Of a stretch of 64,000 nucleotides of DNA, positions 1 through 10,719 are shown in pieces. The stretch comes from Holtermannia corniformis (taxonomy: Eukaryota; Basidiomycota; Tremellomycetes; Holtermanniales): NCBI GenBank assembly GCA_001599935.1, contig BCIJ01000010.1, positions 538,320 through 602,319 of the forward strand, read 5' to 3'. Numbering within the stretch: position 1 is the first letter of the stretch; each line of letters opens with the position of its first letter. The notes under the pieces are model-generated. The model had not been told where the DNA came from and made no database searches. It saw only the letters and a program-made list of their open reading frames with translations. Both the position numbers and the translations under genes were made by a program.

Positions 1-2360
1 GACTCGACGGCGAGGTCGTCCTAAAGGGCTCCACGCCTACACTGGGCGACTTTCGCATCCGCATCGTAGACCGTGAGCGTCCAGTGATTTGTGTTGTTAC
101 GTGGTTGACAGATAGACGACAGACCCAGGAACCAACTTCATCAACACTGGTGCACACGCCGCCGACTTTCGTGACGCGGCCGAGACAACCTCTTTCCTCG
201 GCCTCAAGCTGCCAGAAAGCGACGTCTGGAAGATCAAGGGTGAGGGCTCAACCGGTTGACGCGGCTCTGACTTTTATCTTAGACGCAATCTTTCGAGGCA
301 TCGTGTCAGCCGCCAATGCTGTCATGACTGCAGCGAGCTATCCGCAGGACAGCCCGCCCGACCCTGCTTTCCTGCTCCGACTTTCTAACCAAGTTCACTC
401 GGGCGCAAACGTCTTTGCCTTTCAGAAGAACTTTGACGCCCGTGGACCTTCGGGTGGACCATTTGGCTTTGACGTCTACTATGAATCTGCAAAGAGCGCC
501 CAAGGGCCGTGGTCTTGTGGGTTAGCTATGGCTCCGTGTTTGCAAGCTGATGAGCCACAGACTCAAGCTTGACAGCATCGCTCGACGCGGCGTCGAAAGA
601 GTATAACACACGCTTTGCTCAGACATTCCCACTAGACGAGCCGTACAACACCCCGGCCTATATCAAGTTTGCTCAGGCGATCACGTCAAACCTGATCGGT
701 GGTATTGGCTACTATCACGGCGCGTCGATCGTCGACCGTACCTTCAAGTACGACCACGACGAGGAGGCCGACGAGGACGAAGAGGACGAGGATGTGGAGA
801 CGGGCGTGCAGGCGCCGCGCTTGGAGCCCGAGAGGGAGCTACTGACGGCCACTCCGAGTCGCAGCTTCTTCCCGAGAGGTTTCTACTGGGATGAAGGCTT
901 CCATCTTGCGCTGATCGGCGAGTGGGACAACGATTTGAGGTGTGTAGCTATAACCCCTTCACTCGTGCTGACTGCTGTAGCCTCGAGATCCTTCGCGACT
1001 GGATCGCGTTGGTCGACGATGACGGCTGGGTTGCACGCGAGCAGATTCTCGGTGACGAGTCTCGCAGCAAGGTTCCGCAAGAATTCCAAACCCAGTACCC
1101 GTCATATGCCAACCCGCCAACCCTCGCAATGACGATCACCTCGTTTATTCACCGGCTCAAAGCCAGGTCCGCTTCAGACCTACTCGAGTCACAACTAGGG
1201 CTCGGCGAGCTGCCTCTGGGCGGCGATGCGCCGTCTTCACTCGCAAGCCGACATTTAACATCACCGGTCCTTGCAAAGGCCTATCTCGACTCGATCTACC
1301 CCGCCCTCCGCCGGCACTATGCCTGGTTCCGCCGCACTCAACGCGGTCAGATCCGCGAATGGGGTCGGCAATCGACAAACAAGGTCGAGGCGTATCGCTG
1401 GCGTGGTCGAACGGCAGATCATGTCTTGACGTCTGGGTTGGACGATTACCCACGCGCCAAGCCGCCACACGTCGGGGAGCTGCATGTCGATCTGATGAGT
1501 TGGATGGGTTTCTTTGCGAGAACGATGGGCGAGATTGCAGGCTATCTCGGCAAGGCGGAGGATGTGCAAGAGTATGAAAAGCACGAGCGGGGCATTTTGG
1601 CCAATCTTGACGGTGTGTGGGAGGAGACATGGGCATTGCTGATCCGGTGTCTCAGAACTGCACTGGAGCGAGGAGGACAACATGTACTGTGACGCCAGCG
1701 TCGATGACGAGGGTGAGTGCGCTGCGTCATGCCCGAATGCTGACGGCTCGCAGACGAATCCACCTTCATCTGCCACAAAGGCTACATCTCCCTCTTCCCA
1801 TTCTTCCTCGAGCTCGTGCCCTCGTCCTCGCCCAAGCTCGGGCCGCTGCTCGACCTCATTTCGTCCCCGGCCGAACTGTGGTCACCGTACGGAATCCGCT
1901 CGCTGAGCCGCTCCCACCCGCTATACGGCAAAGACGAAAACTACTGGCGCGGACCGATCTGGATCCAGATGAACTATCTTGTACTCAAAGCGCTTCACAA
2001 CAAGTATGCGCGTGAGGAGGGGCCGCACAAGGAGCGAGCGGGCGAGATTTACCAGGCGCTGCGGCGAAACGTGGTGGAGAACGTCTTCAAGGTGCGTTTG
2101 CTGATCGAGTAGATTCGTACTGACGATCTTGAAGGAGTATGAGAGGACAGGCTATGTCTGGGAGCAGTATGACGCAGACACGGGCAAGGGGCAGAGAAGG
2201 TGAGCTGTGCAATGTGCTGCGAACTGACGGACACTGACCGGTACTCAGCCATCCGTTCACTGGCTGGACATCGCTCATAACGCTCAGTGAGTTGCCGAGA
2301 TGGTCACATATTCTACTGCTGAACCGACATCCCCCAGTCATGACGGAAAAGTACCAGTGA
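1..2360 (+). CDS. CWH41: Mannosyl-oligosaccharide glucosidase (ER glucosidase I, GH63), 5'-truncated
   Basis: The 3' portion of a GH63 processing glucosidase, which removes the outermost alpha-1,2-glucose from Glc3Man9GlcNAc2 N-glycans in the ER lumen. The start lies before the window. Read across several short introns, GH63 landmarks follow in order: STPTLGDFRIR near the left edge, the FYWDEGFHLALIGEWDNDL block (about 888-940), the GDEsRSKVPqEF block (about 1050-1090), GKDENYWRGPIWIQMNYL (about 1927-1980), and the closing HPFTGWTSLI / MTEKYQ segment. The last two introns begin with GTGAGC (about 2202) and GTGAGT (about 2287), and the TGA stop is at 2358-2360. A short acidic run (EEADEDEEDEDVE, about 762-800) is an insert relative to the conserved core. 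The family call is firm. The N-terminal membrane anchor cannot be checked because it is outside the window. Confidence 0.93.
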
Positions 2361-2517
2361 CCGCCGCGGCGCATATGCATGGCCATGAACCACATCTTAC
2401 CAGCTCGCGTGCCACGAGGATGTTTTATCAATCTTAAAGTCGATTTGTTGCATTTCCTCCACGCAAGTGCAAAGACCGTGTTCACCGTGTTCCAGTGACC
2501 GTCTGTCATTGTCGGCC

Positions 2518-3653
2518 ATGGCTTGCACAACACTGAGGACGCTCTCGAGGCGCTGTCTGGCGCCGTCACTCGCGAGGTCGGCTCACTCGTCTTCCCACTC
2601 GGCCAACACGCGGCAGATCCCTCACGACCCAACTCCAACTACCTCGCCTACACCCCACTCGCACCACCCTGCACCAAGCGACGGCTCGCCCTCGTCGGTA
2701 GTACAGTCTCCAGAGTCGCAGATTGCGACTAGTGCCGCCGGGACGAGCTCGAGCTCGGGACCGACAAGCGCTTTCGCACCTCTGTCTGCCCCGCTCAAGC
2801 CTCGGTCTCAGTTCACGCCGAAAGCAAAAGCGATCCCTCGTCGGCCTCCGCACGGCTACCAGCTCGATCTCCCATCTGGTCATCCTGCCCCACAGTCGTA
2901 TCCCCCCTCGGAGGAATACTATGCGTCACTCAAGTCGGAGCCCGACGCACCCCACCCACTCTGGAAGTTCTTTCACAGCCCGACATCGCAGACGAGCCCT
3001 CAAGGTCCGCCTAAGGACTTGATGGCGACGGATAGGGGTAGCGTCGAGACGTACACGAACGACGAAGGCAACCTGTACGGTGGACGGGCTTGGACGGCGC
3101 AAGAGCTACGGGGCAAGAGCTTTGCCGACCTGCATACGCTCTGGTACCTGCTCTTACGGGAGCGCAATGTGCTCGCGACGCAGCGTGAAGAGCGGAGGCG
3201 ATTGGGTATTGTCGAGCAGCAGGGTGGGGATCTCGTCACCAAGCGTGCTTTCCGGGTCAGTCGCTGCCTCGAACGGCGTCACAAGTAGCATGCTGATCTA
3301 CACAGTGCCGGAAATCCATGGCACGTATCAAGTACATTCTAAATGAGCGACGACTGGCTCTCATCGCTGCTGCGGCGCCAACATCCACTGCCCCGGCAAC
3401 CCCATTGACCCCCTTTTCGCGCGTGACGAACCGTCCTGACCCGCTTTCTGCTGCGGAAGCCTTGGCCACGCCCGACGAACTTGTGCGCGACGACGTACTA
3501 CGCTCAGTCATCAACGAGGAGGCCGAGTTTATCGTTGATGAAGAAGAGGTCGGCAAGGCAGAGGTCGAGAGCCGGGATGAAGGGTTCGGCGGCGGCAACG
3601 AGGCAAAGGAGTTTGTCGAGGAGGACACGCCAGGCATTGGGTCAAAGGCCTGA
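2518..3653 (+). CDS. MRPL4: Mitochondrial 54S ribosomal protein uL29m (MRPL4/MRP-L47 family)
   Basis: Large-subunit protein of the mitochondrial ribosome. There are two exons, 2518-3255 and 3306-3653. The intron opens with GTCAGT, ends with ACAG, and joins two codon boundaries cleanly. The diagnostic MRP-L47 segment [20 protein letters not shown] sits at the end of exon 1, and exon 2 begins [19 protein letters not shown], which is characteristic of the family. The start chosen gives [20 protein letters not shown], a basic amphipathic presequence expected for import; an in-frame ATG at 2467 is possible but less presequence-like. A Pro/Ser-rich linker of about 80 residues separates the presequence from the core. 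The C-terminal tail is strongly acidic. The gene begins about 160 bp after the glucosidase stop on the same strand. Confidence 0.92.
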
Positions 3654-3844
3654 TGGCGATGCATACAGTGACATTGCAGTGGCATCAGAGTGGTGAATGA
3701 TTCCAATCACATGAGTCGTCACGATCAGTACACGCATATGTTCCGGGCGGAGAAAAAGCACGTGAGCGGCCGGCTATGGGATGACCGTTGCTAGGCAACC
3801 GACAACCTCACAGCAGCAAGCGCAGGCGAGGCGATGCCAGCAGT

Positions 3845-6374
3845 ATGATCACACTGCGTAGCTCCCTCCGCGCTGTACAACCCCTCAGATCTCTCACCGG
3901 CATAAACCACGCGCATGCAAGGATGTTTGCACTCACCCCTCACCGTCATTCCCAACCCAAGACGTTTGTGAATCAGCCGCTCTTGCCACGTCTGCCTATT
4001 CCAGAGCTCGAGCAGAGTCTGCAGGGCTATCTCAAGAGCTTGGAGCCGGTACTGGAGCAGAGCGTGAGTCTGCACGGGGATGGTAGCTGCGACTGACACT
4101 GTGCAGTACGGCGAACCCAATGCCTCCAAAGAACTCGAGAAACGCAAGCGATACGTCCAAGACTTTGTGCAGCCTGGAGGACTCGGACAGACGCTCACAG
4201 AACGTTTGAAGGGTCTGTCATTCCTCATCACGGGACACGACTGACTCTTCCAGATCTTGACCGCACTTCGCCACATAACTGGCTGAACGACACTTTGTGG
4301 CTCTCACTCGCTTATCATACCTGGCGAGCCCCACTACTCATCAACTCCAACTGGTGGCTCTTGTTCAAAGATGACCCGGACGCTTCAGCGACAACGTCCA
4401 CAGCCGAGCCGGACCCCGCACCACGCTCAGACGTCGCGCTACACCCAGGTCAAGCGGATCAGGCGCGGAGAAAGACAAAGCCGAGCGACGTCAAGCAGCA
4501 AGGTGTCAGCGAGTGGCAGGTCCGGCGCGCCGCTTGGCTCGTAGCACGGTTCTTGGATTTCAGAGCGCGGCTTGGACGGTGCGCTATGGGCTGCTCGAGT
4601 CCGGAAACTGGTGCTTACAATAGCAGGGAGGAGATTGCACCTGATGCATCGCGAGCGGGGCCTTTCTGCATGCACCAGTATAATCGGTACGTCGAATGCA
4701 AATACTACATTTCGAAAGGCTGAGGCAGATCAGACTTTTTGGACTGACCAGGATACCGCGATGGGACTGCGACTCGTTCAACGTGTGAGTCTAAAGTGCG
4801 GGTACGGCCTCGGGTTGCTGATCCCTTCAGACCCGACCCGAAGGCACGGCATATCACCGTCCTTGTCAACGATCACATCTATGCCGTCGACGTGCTGGAT
4901 GCCGACACGGGCGCCGCGCTGGACCCAGCCGAGATCGAGGCGAAGCTGTGGGCCGTCGCCAGAGACGCGGGTGGGGCTGGTACCGCAGTACCAGTAGCTT
5001 CGCTATCTGCCGATGAACGCGACTCGTGGACAAGGGTGCGTAAGCCGTGCATCCGATCACAGCTCACGCCTGCAGAACCGCGAACGCCTCTTAGCCCTCG
5101 GGAACCGCCCAACGTTGACATCGATCGAATCATCCCTGTTCGCGCTCTCCCTCGACACTTACACGTTACCGTCTATCCCAACGTCAGACCCGTTGATCCA
5201 CCCCTCCATCGACGCCCACGTTCAAAACTGCGCATCAGGGCTAGGCGCACGGAACCGGTGGTTTGACAAGGCTCTGTCAGTCGTCGTTGAAACCAACGGT
5301 CGGGCGGGCATGATGGGCGAGCATAGCCCCTGCGATGCTCTGATCCCATCGATCGTCGTCGACTATGTTGTTGCGGAACCGGTCGATGGCGCGTGCTTCG
5401 TTGAGGCCGGTCAGATCTCTGGCAGCACCGGCGGGTGGCAGCGACTGGAGTGGAACGTCGATGAGGATCTGGAGCGCGAGATCGCAGACTGTGAGGTGCG
5501 GAACGTGAAAATCATCGAGGATTCAGATGCGAGCCAGCTCTGGTGGAGCGAGTATGGAGCGGATTGGATCAAGAAAACGGGTTCGTCAGTCTGTCGGTTC
5601 TTGACCCGCTGTTGACATTGCACCTTAGCCAAGCAGCCTCCAGACGCATACATTCAGATGGCGCTGCAACTTGCTTGGTACCGTGATCAAGGCTATGCGA
5701 GCGCAACGTACGAAACGGCATCGACTCGAAGCTTTCTGCATGGGCGGACCGACGTGATCCGCACGCTGAGTGCCGAGAGTCGAGCGTTCGTCAAGGCGAT
5801 GCTAGACGACGCATCGGATGTAAGCGCACTCACCAAGCGGCCATGCTGATAATGCATCAGGACTCGCAGCGCTACAATGCGCTCTCCAACGCCGTCGCAT
5901 CCCACAATGCACTCACGCGCCAAAGCTCCCTAGGCCAAGGATTCGACCGCCACTTGATGGGTCTCAAGACGCAGCTACGTCCAGGCGAGACGCACCCGTT
6001 GTTCGAGGACGAGGCGTATGCAAAGAGTCAAGAATGGAAGTTGAGCACTTCGGGCCTGAGTGCAGGCTTGCGGTTCAAAGGGACCGGGTGCGTTGTGGCT
6101 TCAGCGCGCGATGTTGGCTGATACATCGTAGTTTTGGAACGGTGTGGCCGGATGGATACGGCATCAACTGTGCGTTGATTTACTAGGCATCTGATGGAGC
6201 TCACACTTTGTAGACTTGGCTGGCCCACATCTCGTCAAATTCGGCATCGAGTCGAAATACTCGTGCGACGTCACATCCACCGCTAGGTTCAAGCACCATA
6301 TCGCCGCCAGTCTCCGTGACATGCGGCGAGTCTGCGAGACGGGCGCTTCTGCCCAGCCAAAGGCAAGGCTGTAG
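3845..6374 (+). CDS. CAT2: Carnitine O-acetyltransferase, mitochondrial/peroxisomal
   Basis: Transfers acetyl groups between CoA and carnitine, so acetyl units can move between peroxisome, cytosol and mitochondrion. It is spread over about ten exons; exon 1 is 3845-4063. Carnitine acyltransferase features in order: the LPRLPIPELEQSLQGYL start of the fold, KRKRYVQDF, NWLNDTLWLSLAYHTWRAPL, RRAAWLVARFLDFRARL, GPFCMHQYNR, the catalytic-histidine block MMGEHSPCDALIPSIVVDY (about 5310-5370), and the C-terminal GTVWPDGYGINY. The N-terminus (MITLRSSLRAVQPLRS) is a plausible mitochondrial presequence, and an internal methionine follows at MFALTPH. The protein ends ...QPKARL, and ARL fits the peroxisomal PTS1 consensus. 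The last two introns split GTG|FGT and GIN|Y. The gene converges on RTC1, with stops 39 bp apart. Confidence 0.93.
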
Positions 6375-6413
6375 CGCGCACCCCTCATATGTGTACTATA
6401 GCGTTTGCATGTG

Positions 6414-9400
6414 TTATTGATCAAGTCTCCCCGTCATGGTCCAGCATCGGCAGCCGCACCCGCTCGGACACGTATGATAGCCTCGCAGCGTTGGCTCGAC
6501 CTCGTCTGGACCAATCGCCTCGTTGAGCCGTCGTCGCTCAGCCTGGCCGAGCGACGCCCAACCAGAGGATGAGCCGTGCGAGCTAGAGACGTCGTGTGCG
6601 AAGCCTGGGGAAGGTGTTCGCGTACGAGAGACGGCAGCCGACACTTCGCCCGTTGATTCGACCTCGATCGGCGTGTTGACTGAGCGCTTGTCAGTCGTGT
6701 TGGGGTGGTATGCCACTCACAGAAGAAGCGTCTGAGGCATTCCTACCATGCAGGTCAGTCGGAGCCACTGGCAGTGGGTCGTGAGCTCACCTCGTGTCCG
6801 CCATGACCGCACTCCATGCACTTGAGCAGCAAGCTCTTCACGGGTGATCGACTGCAAGGATTCAGTGATACCTCCGTAGGGCCAACTGCACGCACCACAC
6901 AACACACGACTGCGCGGCAGTGCGACACCGCCTGCACCACCAAAATTGGGTATCGGTCCCAGTGTCTTCCAATGATCCTGTCGACTTGCCGCACTTGTGG
7001 CAGGCAAAGGTCGTTGTTATACCTTCGCGCTGAGGCGCGTCAGCTTAGTGTATCGTCTGAAATAAGACCTACTCGACCGTACACCGACACACTAGCGACC
7101 GCCGAGACGTTCCGTACGTATGCCGCGCACGCCAGCAGACGCAGCCGTGACAATAGCTCTACGCGCACGTCAGAGTGTCGAAAGCGGAGCCAAGTCACTC
7201 ACCAACGTAAGCAGTCACGATCTGCTCGGCCCGTTGCAGGTTGAAGTTGAGTGCGAGATGACCGACCGCAAGGAGCGCCGTGGCGATTTGAACGTCACCC
7301 TGAGGACTGTCAGCCAAGTCAGGCAGGTAACGAGCGGCGCGCACTTCATCCGCGCATGCTTCCCAGAGATCCAGCAAGACGACTTCCTTCATTTTGCGCC
7401 AGCGTGCTGCCTCTTCGGGGCTCGCCAAGACACCGTGGGCTCTACTCAGTCCCGTTGGTGATGCACTAGCGGTCGGCAGGTTCAAGGTTGGGATATTGCC
7501 TTCAGGCGTCAAGCCGCTTGAACCTCGAATGGACGGTGATATGCGTGGTGAAGGCCTTGTAGTCGAGCCCGTGTGATACCGAGGCGTGTACGCCGGTGTG
7601 GTGCTCTTGCGCCGTTCGGACGAGAACCCGATCATGCCATAAGGTCCTGGGTCTTCGTCGCCAAACTCGACCCCATCTTCGGACGACGACGCAGAGCGCT
7701 TCGTGCGGGACAGAGCGACTTTGGCAAGCGACGACGACAGTAGCGAACGCGATGGTTGATGTTCGTGATGTGCCAATGATTGGATTGACCTCGATGATTG
7801 CAATGGTCGAATCGGAACGGACGAGGAAAGGGGAGTGGCAGGGGGTAGAAAGGCTTTGAAGCGCGTAGGAGGAGGGCTCGGGGTGGCGGAGCGGGACGAG
7901 GACGGATGATGAGACGCCTCATCGTCGTTGGTGGCCATGGCGCTGGCGAACAAGAGATCGTCCGCTCGTTCAAGTGTTGTAGCTGGTGGGTGAGAAGAGG
8001 TGGACTCGACAGCCTTGGCCAGAGGTGAAGACAAGTTGGGTCGACTGGAGTTCAAGTGTCCTTGCAGATGATTCGGTATTGTCCTAGGCGAGGCGTCGGG
8101 CGTAGGCGAAGTGTACGTCAGGTTCGGCTGCTCTCCTTCAGTCGATGACCGTGGATCATCGGCGACTGGCTCGAGATTGACGAGAATGTCATGCAGCATG
8201 TGCCACATTCGCACGTCGTCTTGACGGTCGGCTATCTCTGCCACCTACTATCGTCAGCGCATCCAGATCGTCTCGTTAACTAACCTCGGCATTCCATTGA
8301 CAGATCTCTGCTTTGTCGTCACCATCCAGGCGGTAGTGCCTCGCGAGGTATTCGAACGCGTCTTTGTCAAAGTCTGGTACAGCGAGACACGCCACCGCCT
8401 GTAGCGGCTCGAAAGCAGGGTCACTGACCGCCTTGTGGCGTTTCCCGAGCTTCTCCCAGTGTTGCGAGTATTCCAATTTGCTGAAACGCTCAGACCGTCA
8501 CTCTTCACTGCAGGCTTAACTTACAGATCGTCAAACGGCACCTCACCGGCCTGGAACCGGTCCATCGCAAACGCGACCTCGCCTCGCGCATCCCAAGTGA
8601 TTGCTTGTCTTGGTAGGTTGTCAAGAGGAAGCTGCCGCGTCCTGATGTCGTGCTGGATGAACAAGCCATTCTGATACAGCGCTTGGAGCGAAGTGTCGTC
8701 TTCCCAGGCCAGATCGACCGTCGCACCATCGCCGCCGGCCAAGACATACTTGCCGACGTACTCGCGCCGTACGTCCCAAATTTCAATACGCGAGTCGTCA
8801 TCGGCGCTAGCCGTGCCGTTGCTTGACGACTCGACGCCATCCAAGACAAAACCAGAGCCAGAAGCTGCGGCCGACTGTACGAGCGAGACGACGGCGAGCT
8901 CGGTGTCATGGCCCGGTCGCCAGGAAACGCGGCGCAGGGGGTGCGGCGTATGCAGTGAGTGGATCGGCTGCGGGTGAACCGTCTTGTCCCATGACTGAGA
9001 CATGTCCCAGATCTGAGCTATTAGCTTTGCTTGGCTGATCGCAACTCACTTGCACCATGCGGTCCATTCCGGCGCTTGCGAGCCAGCCGCCACCACGGGT
9101 ATCTGCACCATCTCCTTCTGTGCCCTCCTTCCATTTCAAGTCCATGACCGCTTTGCTGCCGTGCGCACCAAAGAGTTTTCCGAGTGGTTTGGATCCAGAG
9201 CGGTAGTCATGACGGATGATGGAGCCTCCTTCAAGACCGACGACGAATTGATGCGGATCGGTCGGTGAAAAGGCGAGGGAGCTGATAGCGTGTGGGTGCT
9301 TGAACGGCCTACGGGAGGTGTGATCTGGTTCACGTATGTCCTTTTCGCGGTCAGTAAGAACCATGGTGGATGGTCTGCACCTACCCAAATCCGAACCTGA

Positions 9401-10377
9401 CCCTCGGCACCACCGGTGATGAGTAGATGCGAATGGCTTACGACTTTGCACAGCCTGAGAGCTACCATGGAGCGCGGGTGTCCACCGATAACCTCGCGAT
9501 CTGCGGGTATCAGCTGGAAGTAAGCAGCGCAGCACCCAACGCACCAAGCTTGCCCTTGGCAACGTCGAACATGAGAAAGTTGCCATTCGGACTTGCGGTC
9601 ACAAGCTTGTTTTCCATCACTACGTACGTTAGTTCTGCAGTGCAAGTGGCCGTGCTCACCTCCTACACCCCAATCCATGTCCTTGACACCCTTCCCGACT
9701 GCCCATCCGCCCTTCCATAAATTGACGACCTCGCTTAGAACAGTGCCGCCGATCCCCGAGGCGAGCATGTAGTTAGCGTCGGTCCTGGAGCCGCGGCGAG
9801 ACGCAGCGGCTGGGGTGCCGCCAGCACTATCGCCGGGGTTTGGAGGAGTAACTTTGATGATCCGAAGATCTGTAGGAAATCAGTTTGAGCTCGCACAGCT
9901 CCACCCACTTACATTGCCCTCCACCAACTGCTATGCGGCCGTTCTCGCCCTTGGCCATGGAAGTCATCTTTGGCTGACCTCCGATTGCTTGCTGTTTGCC
10001 TCCACGCTTCACCTGCGCCGATAGAAGGCTTGCTTTGACATATGTGTCTCGTCCTCCGCGGCGCTTGCTGCTACCAGCCTCGGGCAGACCCATCCAAGAC
10101 GAAAAGCCGGCTTCGTCATAGCTCTTGACAATGCTGCTTCCGGTACGTGGATCATCAAAAAGAAAGCCTGATGCGTATGCGCTCGGCCCAGCTTCACTGT
10201 TTGAGCTGTGATACCCGTAGACGTCTCGATTCGGTGATGGGTCGCGAGAGATATCAAGAGCCGTGATCGCCGTTTCCGAGGTGGTGGGTGCGGTCCTGAG
10301 GATGTTAGTCGCGTTATAGCCATGTTGAGAGCTCACGTAGAGAACGCATGCGTCAAGCGAGCTGAGAGAGCTGTCAT
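6414..10377 (-). CDS. RTC1: Rtc1/WDR24, WD40 plus C-terminal RING subunit of GATOR2/SEACAT
   Basis: Homologue of WDR24/Rtc1, a vacuole- or lysosome-associated activator of TORC1 signalling. The start codon at 10375-10377 opens a short first exon (MTALSARLTHAFS), followed by an intron beginning GTGAGC. N-terminal WD repeats run from about 10300 to 8520; blades are visible as GRIAVGGGQ, HAISSLAFSPTDPHQFVVG, KAVMDLKW, WLASAGMDRMVQVWD-like, LRRVSWRPGHDTELAVVS and SRIEIWDVR. A long Ser/Pro-rich linker follows (about 8200-7450). Then comes the helical segment around YLPDLADSPQGDVQIATALL, and finally the Cys/His-rich RING-like end (CxxC pairs about 6990-6880, CMECGHGGH about 6820, CPSGCGCRCW near 6440). 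Many small introns interrupt it. The exact exon set is only partly resolved, but the full domain series makes the family clear. Confidence 0.88.
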
Positions 10378-10719
10378 TGCATGGTAGATCCGTTGATCGT
10401 ACTCGCCATGGCGGCAAGAGCAACAGGAACCAAACCGGTGTTTGCTAGACGAATGCTAGCGCTGCTAGCCAACCCTGCGTAGAGGGTTGCTAAGGTGACC
10501 CAGCGCGATTCCCGATTCATGCAATGCTAATAATGCGACTAAAAACACAATTGGGTACCCAAAACGCAGTCGTCCGTACACTCCCCTCATTGTCCTTACT
10601 GATTGTCCACTTCATGTATCACAGCGCGTGCGGCGAAGCATCAGGCCCAAACTGCGGACTTCGTACCCGATCCACAACCCTGGCGCTTGTCAGCTTTGGT
10701 AGTGCGCGACAGCATCCAC
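10378..10719. other. Intergenic, nothing recognised
   Basis: The 342 bp between the RTC1 start and the stop of the Axl2-like gene, both on the minus strand. It should hold the RTC1 promoter. I see no ORF with convincing coding character and no repeat. Confidence 0.4.
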
